From: Hyphomicrobiaceae bacterium
GTDB lineage: Bacteria > Pseudomonadota > Alphaproteobacteria > Rhizobiales > Hyphomicrobiaceae
Assembly: GCA_022844275.1 (NCBI GenBank)
Contig: JALHMB010000007.1
Span: 124,001 to 188,000 of the forward strand
DNA length: 64,000 bases
Direction: 5' to 3'
Part shown: in pieces, positions 1-8,954 of the stretch
Numbering within the stretch: the stretch's first letter is position 1
Layout of the letters: the number at the start of each line of letters is the position of its first letter
Program-made: the position numbers and the translations under genes
The notes under the pieces: model-generated
Databases searched by the model: none
What the model was told of the DNA's origin: nothing
Seen by the model: only the letters and a program-made list of their open reading frames with translations

Positions 1-1
1 G

Positions 2-556
2 CTTGTCGCGATGTATGTCTTCCTCGCCTTCCTGCTGCGCTCGCTGTTCGGTCGCGTGCTCGACGGCATACGCGTCAACGAGCACCGCATGCGCGCGCTC
101 GGCTATGACACGTACCGCTACAAGCTGGCGGCATTCGTGATCGGGGGCGCCCTTGCCGGCGTCGCGGGCCACATGTGGGCTATGCACCGTGCCTTCGTGA
201 ACCCCGAGATCGTCGGCTGGCACCGCTCGGCCGAGGCTCTGCTCATGATCCTGCTCGGCGGGCTCCAATCGTTGCATGGTCCCATTCTCGGCGCGCTGGC
301 TTTCACCGGCCTCGGCGAGCTGCCGCAGCTTGTAGGTGACGCCAAGCCCTTTGCGCGCTTCTTCGCCACCATCGGCCTCGATGACTTCGGACTGAGAGTC
401 CAGGCGCTCGCGGAGCGCAAGCTGCTACTCGAAGGCCTCGTCATACTCGCCGTCGTGCTGGCCTTGCCGCGCGGGCTCGCCAGTTTGCGCTGGCCGCGCT
501 TCATCCGGCCGGCGTATGGCAGTGGTCCCGATCGGAAAGCGCAGGTGCGCTCATGA
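2..556 (+). CDS. Branched-chain amino acid-type ABC transporter permease (LivM family), 5' truncated
   Basis: This is the C-terminal part of an inner-membrane permease of the LivM type; the start lies left of the window and the reading frame is open to the first bases. The visible part contains the family segment around RALGYDTYRYKLAAF (the loop after the EAA-like cytoplasmic region) and hydrophobic segments near IGGALAGVAGHMWA, EALLMILLGGLQS and GLVILAVVLALP. The stop codon overlaps the ATG of the next gene (ATGA), so it is co-translated with the two ATPases that follow. The cognate LivH and binding protein are presumably upstream, outside the window. The substrate is not determined; the family also moves aromatic acids, amides and urea. 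Confidence 0.9.
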   Translation, partial: LVAMYVFLAFLLRSLFGRVLDGIRVNEHRMRALGYDTYRYKLAAFVIGGALAGVAGHMWAMHRAFVNPEIVGWHRSAEALLMILLGGLQSLHGPILGALAFTGLGELPQLVGDAKPFARFFATIGLDDFGLRVQALAERKLLLEGLVILAVVLALPRGLASLRWPRFIRPAYGSGPDRKAQVRS

Positions 557-1311
557 GTGCAGATGCTGCTCCGGTTCTCGAGACTTCAGCGCTGAGCAAG
601 TCCTTCGGCGGCCTCGCGGCCGTGCGCGACGTCTCGATCGCGCTGCGGCGCGGCGAGTTGCACGCGGTCATCGGCCCCAATGGCGCGGGGAAATCCACGC
701 TCGTAAATCTGCTCTCTGGCGAGCTGAAGCCCACATCGGGTGAGATCCGCCTCGACGGACGTCCGGTCGAGAGCACATCCGCGCCGCGCATGGCGCAGGC
801 AGGCGTCGCTCGCTCGTTCCAACGGACGAACATCTTCCCGCCGCTCACTGTTCACGAGAACGTCCGCCTCGCCGCGCAAGCCATCCACACGCCGACGCGC
901 GAGCTGCTGCGCCCGCGTGCCACGGCTCGTGACCTCGACGCGCGTGTTGCGGCCGTACTCGAGCGGATCGGCCTCCATGAGGCGCCGCACCGCATTGCCG
1001 GTACGCTGTCCCACGGCGAGCAGCGGCTGATCGAGATCGCCATGACGCTCGCCGGTAATCCCCGCGTGCTGCTGCTCGACGAACCGCTTGCCGGCATGGG
1101 CAACGAGGAATCCTTGGGCCTGGCGCGCCTACTGAAGGATCTCGCGCGCGATCACGCCGTCCTGCTCATCGAGCACGACATGGATTTCGTCTTCTCGGTT
1201 GCCGACCGCATGACGGTGATGGTCGAGGGCGCTCTGCTCGCGAGTGGCGCGCCGCAAGAAATTCGCGCTGATGCCGCGGTACAGCGGGCCTATCTCGGAG
1301 CGGCACCATGA
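553..1311 (+). CDS. ABC transporter ATP-binding protein, LivG type
   Basis: This 252-residue cytoplasmic ATPase should drive the first Liv-type importer of the window. It has a Walker A motif GPNGAGKST near residue 37, an ABC signature LSHGEQ, and Walker B VLLLDEP followed by the LivG-type phrase LAGMGNEE and the switch histidine in LLIEHDMDFVF. Length and motif order are normal for LivG. The ATG overlaps the stop of the upstream permease by ATGA, and its own stop overlaps livF the same way, so stoichiometric synthesis through translational coupling is likely. Confidence 0.93.
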   Translation: MSADAAPVLETSALSKSFGGLAAVRDVSIALRRGELHAVIGPNGAGKSTLVNLLSGELKPTSGEIRLDGRPVESTSAPRMAQAGVARSFQRTNIFPPLTVHENVRLAAQAIHTPTRELLRPRATARDLDARVAAVLERIGLHEAPHRIAGTLSHGEQRLIEIAMTLAGNPRVLLLDEPLAGMGNEESLGLARLLKDLARDHAVLLIEHDMDFVFSVADRMTVMVEGALLASGAPQEIRADAAVQRAYLGAAP

Positions 1312-2027
1312 CCGGCCATGTCGAGCTCCTTTCCGCCGCGGACCTGCACGCCTCCTACGGAACGAGCCATATCCTGCGCGGCGTGACGATCGAAGTTAGC
1401 CGCGGCGAGACGGTCGCGCTCATGGGCCGCAATGGCATGGGCAAGAGCACGCTCATTCGCACGATCATGGGTCTCGTGCCGGCGGCTCGCGGCCGTGTCA
1501 CGCTGGCTGGTGTCGACGCCACGCGCTTGCCGACATTCGCGCGATCGCAACTCGGCATTGCTTACGTGCCCGAAGGACGCGGCATATTCGGCACGCTTTC
1601 CGTCGCCGAGAACCTCGACATCGCGGCGCGCCCCGGTCCTGATGGCGAGAACGCGTGGACCATCAACCGCGTGCTGGAACTTTTCCCCCGCCTCGCCGAG
1701 CGGCGCACGAACCGGGGCGATCAGCTTTCCGGCGGCGAGCAGCAGATGCTCGCGATCGCCCGCGCGCTGCTGACGAACCCGCGCCTCATCATCCTGGATG
1801 AAGCAACGGAGGGTCTTGCCCCGCTCATCCGCGAGGAAATCTGGTCCACGATCCGGCTCGTGCGCGAGACCGGGCTCGCCGCTCTTATCGTGGACAAATC
1901 CGTGAGCGAGCTTGCGCGCATCTCCGATCGCGTCGTGGTATTGGTCAAGGGCGAGGTCGTGCACGAGGGGCCGCCAGCAACGCTGCTCGCCGATCAAGCC
2001 CTCATGCACCGCCATCTCGGAGTGTGA
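1308..2027 (+). CDS. ABC transporter ATP-binding protein, LivF type
   Basis: This is the second ATPase of the first Liv-type system, 239 residues long. It shows Walker A GRNGMGKST, the LivF-type phrase AYVPEGRGIF, signature LSGGEQQML and Walker B LIILDEATEGLAP. The region after Walker B reads LIVDKSVSEL where most LivF proteins have LLVEQN, a small departure seen directly in the sequence. It starts inside the livG stop (ATGA), and its own TGA shares one base with the ATG of the hydrolase that follows (TGATG), so four genes appear to be one transcriptional unit. Confidence 0.93.
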   Translation: MTGHVELLSAADLHASYGTSHILRGVTIEVSRGETVALMGRNGMGKSTLIRTIMGLVPAARGRVTLAGVDATRLPTFARSQLGIAYVPEGRGIFGTLSVAENLDIAARPGPDGENAWTINRVLELFPRLAERRTNRGDQLSGGEQQMLAIARALLTNPRLIILDEATEGLAPLIREEIWSTIRLVRETGLAALIVDKSVSELARISDRVVVLVKGEVVHEGPPATLLADQALMHRHLGV

Positions 2028-2812
2028 TGCCCATGCTGTCCATGGACATCGGCGGCCGCGCCATCGAGTACCGCGTCATTCCAGGCGCCGTCTCGGATCG
2101 TCCACCGCTCGTATTCCTGCACGAGGGCCTCGGCTGCGCGGCGCTGTGGCGCGATTTTCCCGACAAGGTTGCCCGCGAGCTTGGAGCGCCCGCGCTCGTC
2201 TACTCGCGGTTTGGCTATGGGCAATCTGCCGGGCTCAAAGGGCCGCGCACGACACGCTTCATGCACGAGGAAGCGCTCGACGTCCTGCCCGTGCTGCTCG
2301 ATCGGGCAAGCATCACGCGGCCGCTGCTCATCGGACACTCGGACGGCGCCTCGATCGCTCTCATTCATGCCGCTTCCGCGGGGCGCGCTGTCGCCGGGCT
2401 CGTGCTCATGGCGCCGCACATCATGGTAGAGCCAATCTCGGTCGAGAGCATTGCTCGCATATCAGCGACCTACGCCAAAGGCCCGCTGCGCGCACGGCTG
2501 GCCCGCTATCATGCCCATGTCGATGATGCTTTCCGCGGCTGGGCGGATACCTGGCTCGATCCGGCCTTCTTCGACTGGTCGCTGGAGCCTGAAGCGCGCG
2601 CGTTAAGCATACCCACACTTCTCATTCAGGGTCGCGACGACGAATACGGCACCCTGGCGCAGATCGACCGCATCGCCGAGCTGGCTCAAGGCTCGGTCGA
2701 GCGGCTGGTGCTCGAGAAGTGCGGACATTCGCCTCATCGCGATCAGGAGGCCGCAGTGATCGCGGCCATCGCAGACTTCGCGGCGCGGCACTTCCCGAGC
2801 GGCAAGACATAG
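2027..2812 (+). CDS. Alpha/beta hydrolase
   Basis: This 261-residue alpha/beta-fold hydrolase has a nucleophile elbow GHSDGAS, an acid candidate in GRDDEYG and a terminal histidine in CGHSPHRD, giving a plausible Ser-Asp-His triad. No signal peptide is visible, so it should be cytoplasmic. An in-frame GTG lies one codon upstream, but the ATG at 2027 is preferred because it forms a TGATG junction with livF. Coupling to a Liv-type importer suggests that it acts on the imported compound or a product of it, for example an ester, amide or ring-cleavage product. That link is inference; the substrate cannot be read from the sequence. Confidence 0.85.
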   Translation: MPMLSMDIGGRAIEYRVIPGAVSDRPPLVFLHEGLGCAALWRDFPDKVARELGAPALVYSRFGYGQSAGLKGPRTTRFMHEEALDVLPVLLDRASITRPLLIGHSDGASIALIHAASAGRAVAGLVLMAPHIMVEPISVESIARISATYAKGPLRARLARYHAHVDDAFRGWADTWLDPAFFDWSLEPEARALSIPTLLIQGRDDEYGTLAQIDRIAELAQGSVERLVLEKCGHSPHRDQEAAVIAAIADFAARHFPSGKT

Positions 2813-2832
2813 GACGGATCAGGAACGGCGTC

Positions 2833-3723
2833 ATGGCCAGGAAAGCGAAGACCAAGGCTGCGGATAAATCCGGCGGCACGAAGACGAAGATGGCCTTCAA
2901 TCTCGATGATCCCGTGCTCCCCAAGGCCATCGAGGAAGCGTCGCTCGGCAGCGGCGGCTACCCCTATGACGCCAAGATGAAGCGCGACGAGTTCGAACAG
3001 CAGCTCTATGCGCTGCATGTCGAGCTGGCCAAGCTGCAGGACACGATGCGCAAAGGCGGAGATCGCATCGTCATCCTGTTCGAAGGCCGCGACTCAGCCG
3101 GCAAGGGCACGTGCATCAACCACTTCGTGCGCCACCTCAACCCGCGCCACGCTCGCGTCGTCGCTCTCACCAAGCCGACCGAAACCGAAAGCGGCCAATG
3201 GTACTTCCAGCGTTACGTGCCGCACCTGCCGCCGGCCGGCGGCATGTCGCTGTTCGATCGCTCCTGGTACAACCGCGCCGGCGTCGAGCACGTCATGGGC
3301 TTCTGCACGGAGGAGCAGCACGCCATTTTCCTGCGCGAGGCGCCGGAGTTTGAAGGCATGCTCGTGCGCGACGGCATCCGCCTCTTCAAGTTCTATCTCG
3401 AGATCGGCCGGGAGATGCAGCTCGTGCGCTTCCACGAGCGCCGGCACGATCCGCTGAAGCAATGGAAGATCAGCGATATCGATCTCGCTGCCATGGCCCG
3501 CTACGACGATTACTCCGCAGCCAAGGAGGAAATGTTCCGCTTCACGCACACGTCGACGGCGCCCTGGACGGTGATCCTCGCGAACGATCAGCGTCGCGCC
3601 CGCCTCGAGGCCATCCGGACGGTTCTCCACGCAGTCGAATACGAAGGGAAGGATGCCGCAGCTGTCGGAAAACCCGACACCAACATCGTCGGCGCCGGGC
3701 CCAAGTTCTTCGCGACACGGTAG
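2833..3723 (+). CDS. ppk2: Polyphosphate kinase 2 (PPK2), class I type
   Basis: The product is a 296-residue PPK2, which transfers phosphate between polyphosphate and nucleoside diphosphates. Visible motifs are Walker A GRDSAGKGT (lysine near residue 91), the lid-region phrase FDRSWYNRAGVEHVMGF as Walker B, and the downstream HDPLKQWKISDID and ANDQRRARL elements of the family. An open frame continues upstream into the hydrolase gene, but the ATG at 2833, 20 bases after the hydrolase stop, begins a typical basic N-terminus (MARKAKTKA) and is preferred. It may be transcribed with the liv/hydrolase operon. Single-domain length fits class I enzymes; the ADP or GDP preference is unknown. Confidence 0.93.
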   Translation: MARKAKTKAADKSGGTKTKMAFNLDDPVLPKAIEEASLGSGGYPYDAKMKRDEFEQQLYALHVELAKLQDTMRKGGDRIVILFEGRDSAGKGTCINHFVRHLNPRHARVVALTKPTETESGQWYFQRYVPHLPPAGGMSLFDRSWYNRAGVEHVMGFCTEEQHAIFLREAPEFEGMLVRDGIRLFKFYLEIGREMQLVRFHERRHDPLKQWKISDIDLAAMARYDDYSAAKEEMFRFTHTSTAPWTVILANDQRRARLEAIRTVLHAVEYEGKDAAAVGKPDTNIVGAGPKFFATR

Positions 3724-3728
3724 CGGAC

Positions 3729-3746
3729 CGGCCGGACACCCGGCCG
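3729..3746. terminator. GC-rich hairpin between convergent genes
   Basis: A perfect 7-bp stem (CGGCCGG / CCGGCCG) with a four-base loop fills the 36-bp gap between the stops of ppk2 and the convergent substrate-binding protein gene. No T-run follows on either strand, so it is at best a weak or Rho-assisted bidirectional terminator. Confidence 0.4.
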
Positions 3747-3759
3747 AGCTCGATGATGA

Positions 3760-4989
3760 TCAGGCGCTCTCGTTCGACAGAATATTGCCGAACATCTCGA
3801 AGCTCTCACCCTTGACGCGGGCCATCTGCACGGACTGCAGCGGGTAGAAGTCCGTCGCGCTCGTGCTGATCTTGATGCCGGGCAGCAGCAGCGGTGCTTC
3901 ATAGCCCTTGAGGCTCGCAGCCTGCTTCATAACATTTTCGCGCGTCAGGTTATCGCCGCACATCTTCAGCGTCTCGATCAGCGTGTGCGTGACCGAGTAG
4001 CCGTAGTTGTGCGTGTCGTCCTTGATGTCGGCGTTGGGCATGTACTTGGCCATGAAGGCCTTGAACGCCACGACATCCGGCGAGCTCGCGAACTGGGCAT
4101 CGTTGGCATCCTTGCGATAGAGCGCGAGCATTACGCCCTGCGACGCGGGGATGCCTGCGGGCTTGAATACCGAGCCGAATGACGAGGACACGTTGTTGAG
4201 GTAGTGCGCCGGCTTCCACTCGATCTCGAAGGCCTTCTTGATCGCCTGCGCTGCGAACTTGGGCGTCGTGATATTGAAGAACACGTTCGCGCCCGTGTTC
4301 TTGAGCTGGATCATCTGGCTGTCGACTGTCGGATCGGTCACCTCGTAGGTCGCAAGCTGCGCGACGAGGCCCTTCTTGTCGCCGAGGCCCTGGATGAAGC
4401 CGTTGTAATAGTCCTTACCGTAGTCGTCATTCTGCATGAGAATGCCGATCTTGGGCTCCTTGATCGTCGCCAGGACGTGCTTGGCGTAGATCGCGCCCTC
4501 GGTCACGTAGTCGGGCTGCCAGCCCATGGTCCACGGGAATTCCTTGGGCTGTCCCCACTTCGATGCACCCGTCGCGACAAAGAGCTGCGGGACTTTCTTC
4601 TGGTTCATATAGCGATGGATCGCGGTATTGGGCGGCGTGCCGAGCGTATTGAACAGGAAGAGCACCTTGTCCTGCTCGACGAGCTTGCGCACCATCTCGA
4701 CGGTCTTCGGCGGGCTATAGCCATCGTCGTAGGTGATGAACTCGATCTTGCGACCGTTGATGCCACCAGCGTCGTTGACCATCTTGAACACGGCCTCGAT
4801 CGTGCGGCCGATGTTGCCGTAGGCCGACGCATTACCCGAATAGGGATTCGTGTGGCCGATCTTGATCGTGCCGTCACTCGCGCCGTCGTCGTACTTCTTT
4901 CCTTGGGCAATCGCCGGAAGTCCGATCACCTGGGCGGCCGCAATCGCGGAGCCGCCGACTAGAACATCTCTGCGGGTTCTTTTCGTCAT
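3760..4989 (-). CDS. Liv-type ABC transporter periplasmic substrate-binding protein
   Basis: This 409-residue periplasmic binding protein belongs to the type I (Leu/Ile/Val-binding-like) fold. The N-terminus carries a twin-arginine style signal (RTRRDVLVGG, then a hydrophobic stretch ending at AIAQG), so Tat export is possible. Mature-protein hallmarks include IKIGHTNPYSG, the phrase DAGGINGRKIEF and a YGKDYYNGF segment. A strong AAAGGAGG ribosome site lies just before the ATG. It is the last gene of the five-gene livGFHM-SBP operon, 56 bp after the permease. This family member resembles those for amides or aromatic acids at least as much as amino acids; the ligand is unassigned. Confidence 0.93.
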   Translation of the reverse strand: MTKRTRRDVLVGGSAIAAAQVIGLPAIAQGKKYDDGASDGTIKIGHTNPYSGNASAYGNIGRTIEAVFKMVNDAGGINGRKIEFITYDDGYSPPKTVEMVRKLVEQDKVLFLFNTLGTPPNTAIHRYMNQKKVPQLFVATGASKWGQPKEFPWTMGWQPDYVTEGAIYAKHVLATIKEPKIGILMQNDDYGKDYYNGFIQGLGDKKGLVAQLATYEVTDPTVDSQMIQLKNTGANVFFNITTPKFAAQAIKKAFEIEWKPAHYLNNVSSSFGSVFKPAGIPASQGVMLALYRKDANDAQFASSPDVVAFKAFMAKYMPNADIKDDTHNYGYSVTHTLIETLKMCGDNLTRENVMKQAASLKGYEAPLLLPGIKISTSATDFYPLQSVQMARVKGESFEMFGNILSNESA

Positions 4990-5045
4990 GTGCTTCCTCC
5001 TTTGAACGGCCTTCTTGTCTAGGCTCTGTCTTGGCGCGCGTGCGC

Positions 5046-6110
5046 CTAGTTGGGTGGTCGTATTTTACGCCACAATGAGGCAAATCCACCGGCGACGCCC
5101 ATTGGCATCGTGTACATGAGCAAGATGAGTACGATGCCGTAGATTGTCCACGGCTCGAGCTCGATCGGCAGATGCACGATCTGCGTCACCCATTTGGTGG
5201 CAGCGTCGGCGTACTTCTCTATGAATTGGACGAAGAAGCCGCCGATCACGGCGCCGGAGAGGGTGGCGATGCCGCCAATCACCGCGCCGACGAGGATCGC
5301 TATCGACAGTTCGAAGCGGAAACTGTCTGGTGAAACAAACTCGAAGATGATCGCATGAAGCGCACCGGCGAGCCCGACGTAGAGAGCGCTGATGCCGAAT
5401 GTGATCGACTTCGTCCGCGCCGAGTTGATGCCCATGGTGTCGGCGGCGAGTGGCTGATCGCGAATGGCCATCATCGCCCGGCCCATTCGACTGTGGACGA
5501 TGTTGCGAGCGACGATGAACATGACGACCGCGCAAGCCAACACCACGAGATAAAGCCATTGATCGGGGCTGAGCGGCATTCCGAACGGCGGATCCGGCTT
5601 GAAGATATTGATCCCCTGAACACCATGGGTATAGGGCTCGAAGTGCCGATACTTGAGGAATTGCGGGACGGCGATGGCAAGCGCGAATGTCGCGAGCGCC
5701 AGATAGTGGCCTTCGAGGCGTAGTGCCGGTCGCCCAAACAGATAGCCGACCACGAAGCAGGCCAGCATGGCAATCGGCAGCGTCGCCAGATAGTACATCT
5801 CATAGCGGTCGATCAGGATCGCGGTGACGTAGGCGCCGACAGCGAAGAACGCCCCGTGGCCGAGCGAGATCTGACCATTGAACCCTGTCAGGAGATTGAG
5901 CCCCAGCACGGCGATCGAATAGACGATCATCAGAGAGAGCTGCAGGAAATAGAAGTTCGAGATGAGGCCCGTGCGCCCGCCGATCAATGGCAGCAGCGCC
6001 GCGAAGGCAATTCCAAGCCAGATCCACCAAGGTGTGCCACGCCGCGCGTCGATGCGCGCGGAGACCGCTCTGTCCACCGTGTCTGTCCCTGTCGTCATCG
6101 TCGTGGCCAT
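5046..6110 (-). CDS. Branched-chain amino acid-type ABC transporter permease (LivM family)
   Basis: This 354-residue inner-membrane permease has about nine to ten hydrophobic segments. LivM-type features include LLTGFNGQISLGHGAFF near residues 75-90 and the conserved loop GRAMMAIRDQPLAADTMG with the following alanine/threonine-rich helix. It starts two bases after the livH stop, which indicates coupling. It would pair with LivH to form the transmembrane channel of the second Liv-type system. Confidence 0.93.
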   Translation of the reverse strand: MATTMTTGTDTVDRAVSARIDARRGTPWWIWLGIAFAALLPLIGGRTGLISNFYFLQLSLMIVYSIAVLGLNLLTGFNGQISLGHGAFFAVGAYVTAILIDRYEMYYLATLPIAMLACFVVGYLFGRPALRLEGHYLALATFALAIAVPQFLKYRHFEPYTHGVQGINIFKPDPPFGMPLSPDQWLYLVVLACAVVMFIVARNIVHSRMGRAMMAIRDQPLAADTMGINSARTKSITFGISALYVGLAGALHAIIFEFVSPDSFRFELSIAILVGAVIGGIATLSGAVIGGFFVQFIEKYADAATKWVTQIVHLPIELEPWTIYGIVLILLMYTMPMGVAGGFASLWRKIRPPN

Positions 6111-6112
6111 AC

Positions 6113-7018
6113 TCAGACCCTCTTCACTGTAACGTGCCCGAAGAGGCCAGATGGCTTCAGTGTGAGCACCGTGATGACCATGAGAAGCGCCACAGTCAGC
6201 TTTTCGCCATTGCCGATGAGGTAGAAACCGGTTGCGCGCTCCAGCATGTAGCCGAGATAGGCCACCATGTTCTCGAGCACCCCGACGATGAATCCTCCGG
6301 CAACGGCGCCACCGGGGCTCGAGATGCCGCCGACAAGCGCGCCAGCGAAGCCATAGAGGAGAATGCCGGCCATCATGTTGGGTTCAAGATAGACGACCGG
6401 CGCCACCAGCACGCCGGCGACCGACCCGACCGTCGCGGCGAGCCCCCAGCCGAGCGCCAGCATCCAGTCGACATTGATGCCGACAAGTCGTGCCGAAGTC
6501 GGATTGAGGGCTGCCGCCCGCATGGCAAGTCCGAGTGGCGTGAAGCGAAAAAAGCAGAAGAGAAGGGCGAGTATCAACACGGCAACCAGGATCATGCCGA
6601 TCTGATGCGGACCGATGATGCCGGAGCCGGCGAACGAGAAGTTCGGAAAAGGGGAAGGAAACGGCTTGACGGTGTGCGTCCAGATAGCGCCCGCAAGCGA
6701 ATGGAATATCGCCAGAAGGCCGATGAAGACCACAACGACCGACAACAAGGGCGCCGTGTGCAATGGTCGCAAGATTATCCGTTCTATCAGTACGCCTATC
6801 ACGAACGAGAAAAGCATCGTGGCAGGAAGCGCGATCCAGAATGGATAACCCCAATGGATGAGCTGCCAGCAGATGAAGGCGCTGAACATCGCCATCTCGC
6901 CCTGGGCGAAATTGATGTGGTTCGTCGAGACGAAGATCATGACCAGCGCGAGAGCGACCAGCGCGTAGATCGCGCCATTCGCCAGTCCCGATGCGACCTG
7001 CTGAAGAAGTTGCTCCAT
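6113..7018 (-). CDS. Branched-chain amino acid-type ABC transporter permease (LivH family)
   Basis: This 301-residue LivH-type permease begins MEQLLQQVASGLANGAIYALVALALVM, with the classical phrase NHINFAQGEMAMF and the later loop FTPLGLAMRAAALNPTSARLVGIN that contacts the ATPases. Multiple hydrophobic helices span the chain. It lies 27 bp after livF and two bases before livM in the same operon. Confidence 0.93.
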   Translation of the reverse strand: MEQLLQQVASGLANGAIYALVALALVMIFVSTNHINFAQGEMAMFSAFICWQLIHWGYPFWIALPATMLFSFVIGVLIERIILRPLHTAPLLSVVVVFIGLLAIFHSLAGAIWTHTVKPFPSPFPNFSFAGSGIIGPHQIGMILVAVLILALLFCFFRFTPLGLAMRAAALNPTSARLVGINVDWMLALGWGLAATVGSVAGVLVAPVVYLEPNMMAGILLYGFAGALVGGISSPGGAVAGGFIVGVLENMVAYLGYMLERATGFYLIGNGEKLTVALLMVITVLTLKPSGLFGHVTVKRV

Positions 7019-7045
7019 GGCGATCCGCTGTTCCGGTTGGCGAAC

Positions 7046-7759
7046 TCAGTACCCGAGATACGATTTCCTGATCTGCTCGTCCGACTTCACGACCGCGGAC
7101 GTCCCCGACATGACAACGCGTCCCGTTTCGAGCACATAGGCGTGGTCGGCGAGATCGAGCGCGAGAGCTGCGTTCTGCTCGACGAGGAGCATGGAGACCT
7201 TCGCCTCCTCGTTGATGCGCCGCATGATGCGGAAGATTTCCTGCACGATGAGCGGCGCCAATCCGAATGACGGCTCGTCGAGGAGCATGAGGCGCGGGCC
7301 GAGCATGAGAGCGCGTGAAATCGCGAGCATCTGCTGCTCGCCACCCGATAGCGTACCCGCCTGCTGCGCCATGCGCTCCTTGAGGCGTGGGAAGTACGTG
7401 AAGACCATCTCCAGGTCGCGCGCGACTGCGGCCTTGTCGCGGCGCGTGTAGGCGGCGACGCGCAGGTTCTCCTCGACGCTGAGCTCGGTGAAGGTGCCGC
7501 GTCCCTCGGGCACATGCCCGACGCCGAGACGAACGACCGCCTCGGTGGCCTTGCCGGTCACCGGCTCCCCATCGATGGCGACGAAGCCTTCCGCGCGTAC
7601 CATCCCGCAGATCGCGCGGAGCGTTGTGGTCTTGCCGGCGCCATTTGCGCCGAGCAGCGTGGTGATGCCGCCCTTGACGAGTGAGAAGGTAATGCCGTGT
7701 AGCGCCTGCGAGGCTCCGTAGTAGGCCTTGAGATTCTCGACCTCGAGGATGTTGCTCAT
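7046..7759 (-). CDS. ABC transporter ATP-binding protein, LivF type
   Basis: This is a 237-residue LivF ATPase of the second system. Motifs are Walker A GANGAGKTT, the phrase GHVPEGRGTF, signature LSGGEQQML, Walker B LMLLDEPSFGLAP and the usual LLVEQNAALAL. The ATG overlaps the livG stop by ATGA. Unlike its partner LivG, all nucleotide-binding motifs look canonical. Confidence 0.94.
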   Translation of the reverse strand: MSNILEVENLKAYYGASQALHGITFSLVKGGITTLLGANGAGKTTTLRAICGMVRAEGFVAIDGEPVTGKATEAVVRLGVGHVPEGRGTFTELSVEENLRVAAYTRRDKAAVARDLEMVFTYFPRLKERMAQQAGTLSGGEQQMLAISRALMLGPRLMLLDEPSFGLAPLIVQEIFRIMRRINEEAKVSMLLVEQNAALALDLADHAYVLETGRVVMSGTSAVVKSDEQIRKSYLGY

Positions 7760-8580
7760 GCCTCGGCCCCCGTGCCGAGATAGGCCTTGATCACCTCGGG
7801 ATTGCGCTGGACCTCGGCCGGCGTGCCCTCGGCGATCTTGCGGCCGAAATCGATTGCGACGACCTTGTCCGAGACCGCCATGACGAGACTCATGTGATGC
7901 TCGACCAGGAGCACGGTCACCTTCTGAAGATCGCGCACGCGGCGGATCTGCGCTTCAAGTACGTCGATCTCGTCGTGATTGAGACCGGCCGCGGGTTCGT
8001 CGAGAAGCAGGAGCTTGGGACTTGCCGCCAGAGCGCGTGCCAGCTCGACTCGCTTGCGGATCGGGAACGGCAGCGGCCCGGCCAGCATGGTGGCGAAGGG
8101 CTTCAGATCCATGAACTCGATCAGCTCCCAGGCGCGCTCGGTAATGCGCTGCTCCTCAGCCGCAACACCGGGCAGCCGCAGCGCTGTGGCGAGGAAGCCG
8201 GCACTACTCTGACTGTGACAACCGATCTTCACGTTATCGAGGACGCTCAGGCGGTCGAACAGCGCGACGTTCTGGAAAGTCCGGCCAAGGCCTATCGAAG
8301 GGATCGCATGGCGCGGCGATTTCAGGATGCAGCGCCCCTCGAAATCGATATTTCCCTCGTTGGGTACGTAGAGGCGGGAGAGGCAGTTGAAGAGCGTGGT
8401 CTTCCCGGCACCATTCGGCCCGATCAAGCCGGCGATCTCGCCGCCGCGAATGTCGAAGGTGATGCCATCGAGCGCGACGATGCCGCCGAACCGAACGCAA
8501 ACGTTCCGGACACTCAGCAGTGATGGCGCGGACGGCACAGCCTCGCGCCTCGCCGAGGCGGGGTCGATAACAGCTACCAC
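7756..8580 (-). CDS. ABC transporter ATP-binding protein, LivG type, with degenerate signature motif
   Basis: This is the first gene of the livGFHM-SBP operon. A GTG start at 8580, preceded by a GGGAGGGA ribosome site, gives 274 residues; a longer open frame upstream has no family similarity. Walker A is GPNGAGKTT and Walker B LLLLDEPAAGLNHDE, followed by a switch histidine in LLVEHHMSLVM. The position of the ABC signature reads LPFPIRKRVELARAL, where LivG proteins usually have LSYGQQ or LPFGTQ; the conserved glycine is absent. The rest of the domain is intact and the gene is in an intact operon, so it is probably functional but atypical. Confidence 0.92.
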   Translation of the reverse strand: MVAVIDPASARREAVPSAPSLLSVRNVCVRFGGIVALDGITFDIRGGEIAGLIGPNGAGKTTLFNCLSRLYVPNEGNIDFEGRCILKSPRHAIPSIGLGRTFQNVALFDRLSVLDNVKIGCHSQSSAGFLATALRLPGVAAEEQRITERAWELIEFMDLKPFATMLAGPLPFPIRKRVELARALAASPKLLLLDEPAAGLNHDEIDVLEAQIRRVRDLQKVTVLLVEHHMSLVMAVSDKVVAIDFGRKIAEGTPAEVQRNPEVIKAYLGTGAEA

Positions 8581-8954
8581 ACATTCCCTCCCGCAACAGG
8601 CAGCACGTGCTCGCTGACCGATCGCATATTTTGGCCTCGTTGTACGTCCGCATTGCGCGGGCGCCTGCAGCCTTGGCTGGGAGCTTGCCGCGTTTCCGCA
8701 AGAACGTCCAGAGCCTTGTTCCGCCCGCTGACGAGGCTGGCATAGCCTCGCTGCCACAGTTCAGACACGAAAGCGGATCCGCGCGCCGCCCCGCGTCGGG
8801 TGCGCACCCGGCGCCCGGTTCGGACGCTTGACCATGCCCCCCGGAGGGGCTAGCTGAACACTCAATCGACCCTACCGACGCGGGCATTCTGCCGCCGAAG
8901 GCTGGAATCCGAGATCGTACGAAGTCCCAACGGTCCCGCCCGCACGTTGAGATC
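8581..8954. promoter_or_regulatory. Divergent intergenic region between the liv operon and zapE
   Basis: This 374-bp gap separates divergent genes and must hold the promoters of both. No gene is convincing in it. It contains a perfect 14-bp palindrome CGGGTGCGCACCCG at 8797-8810, which could be an operator. No clear -35/-10 pair was recognised. Confidence 0.45.
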
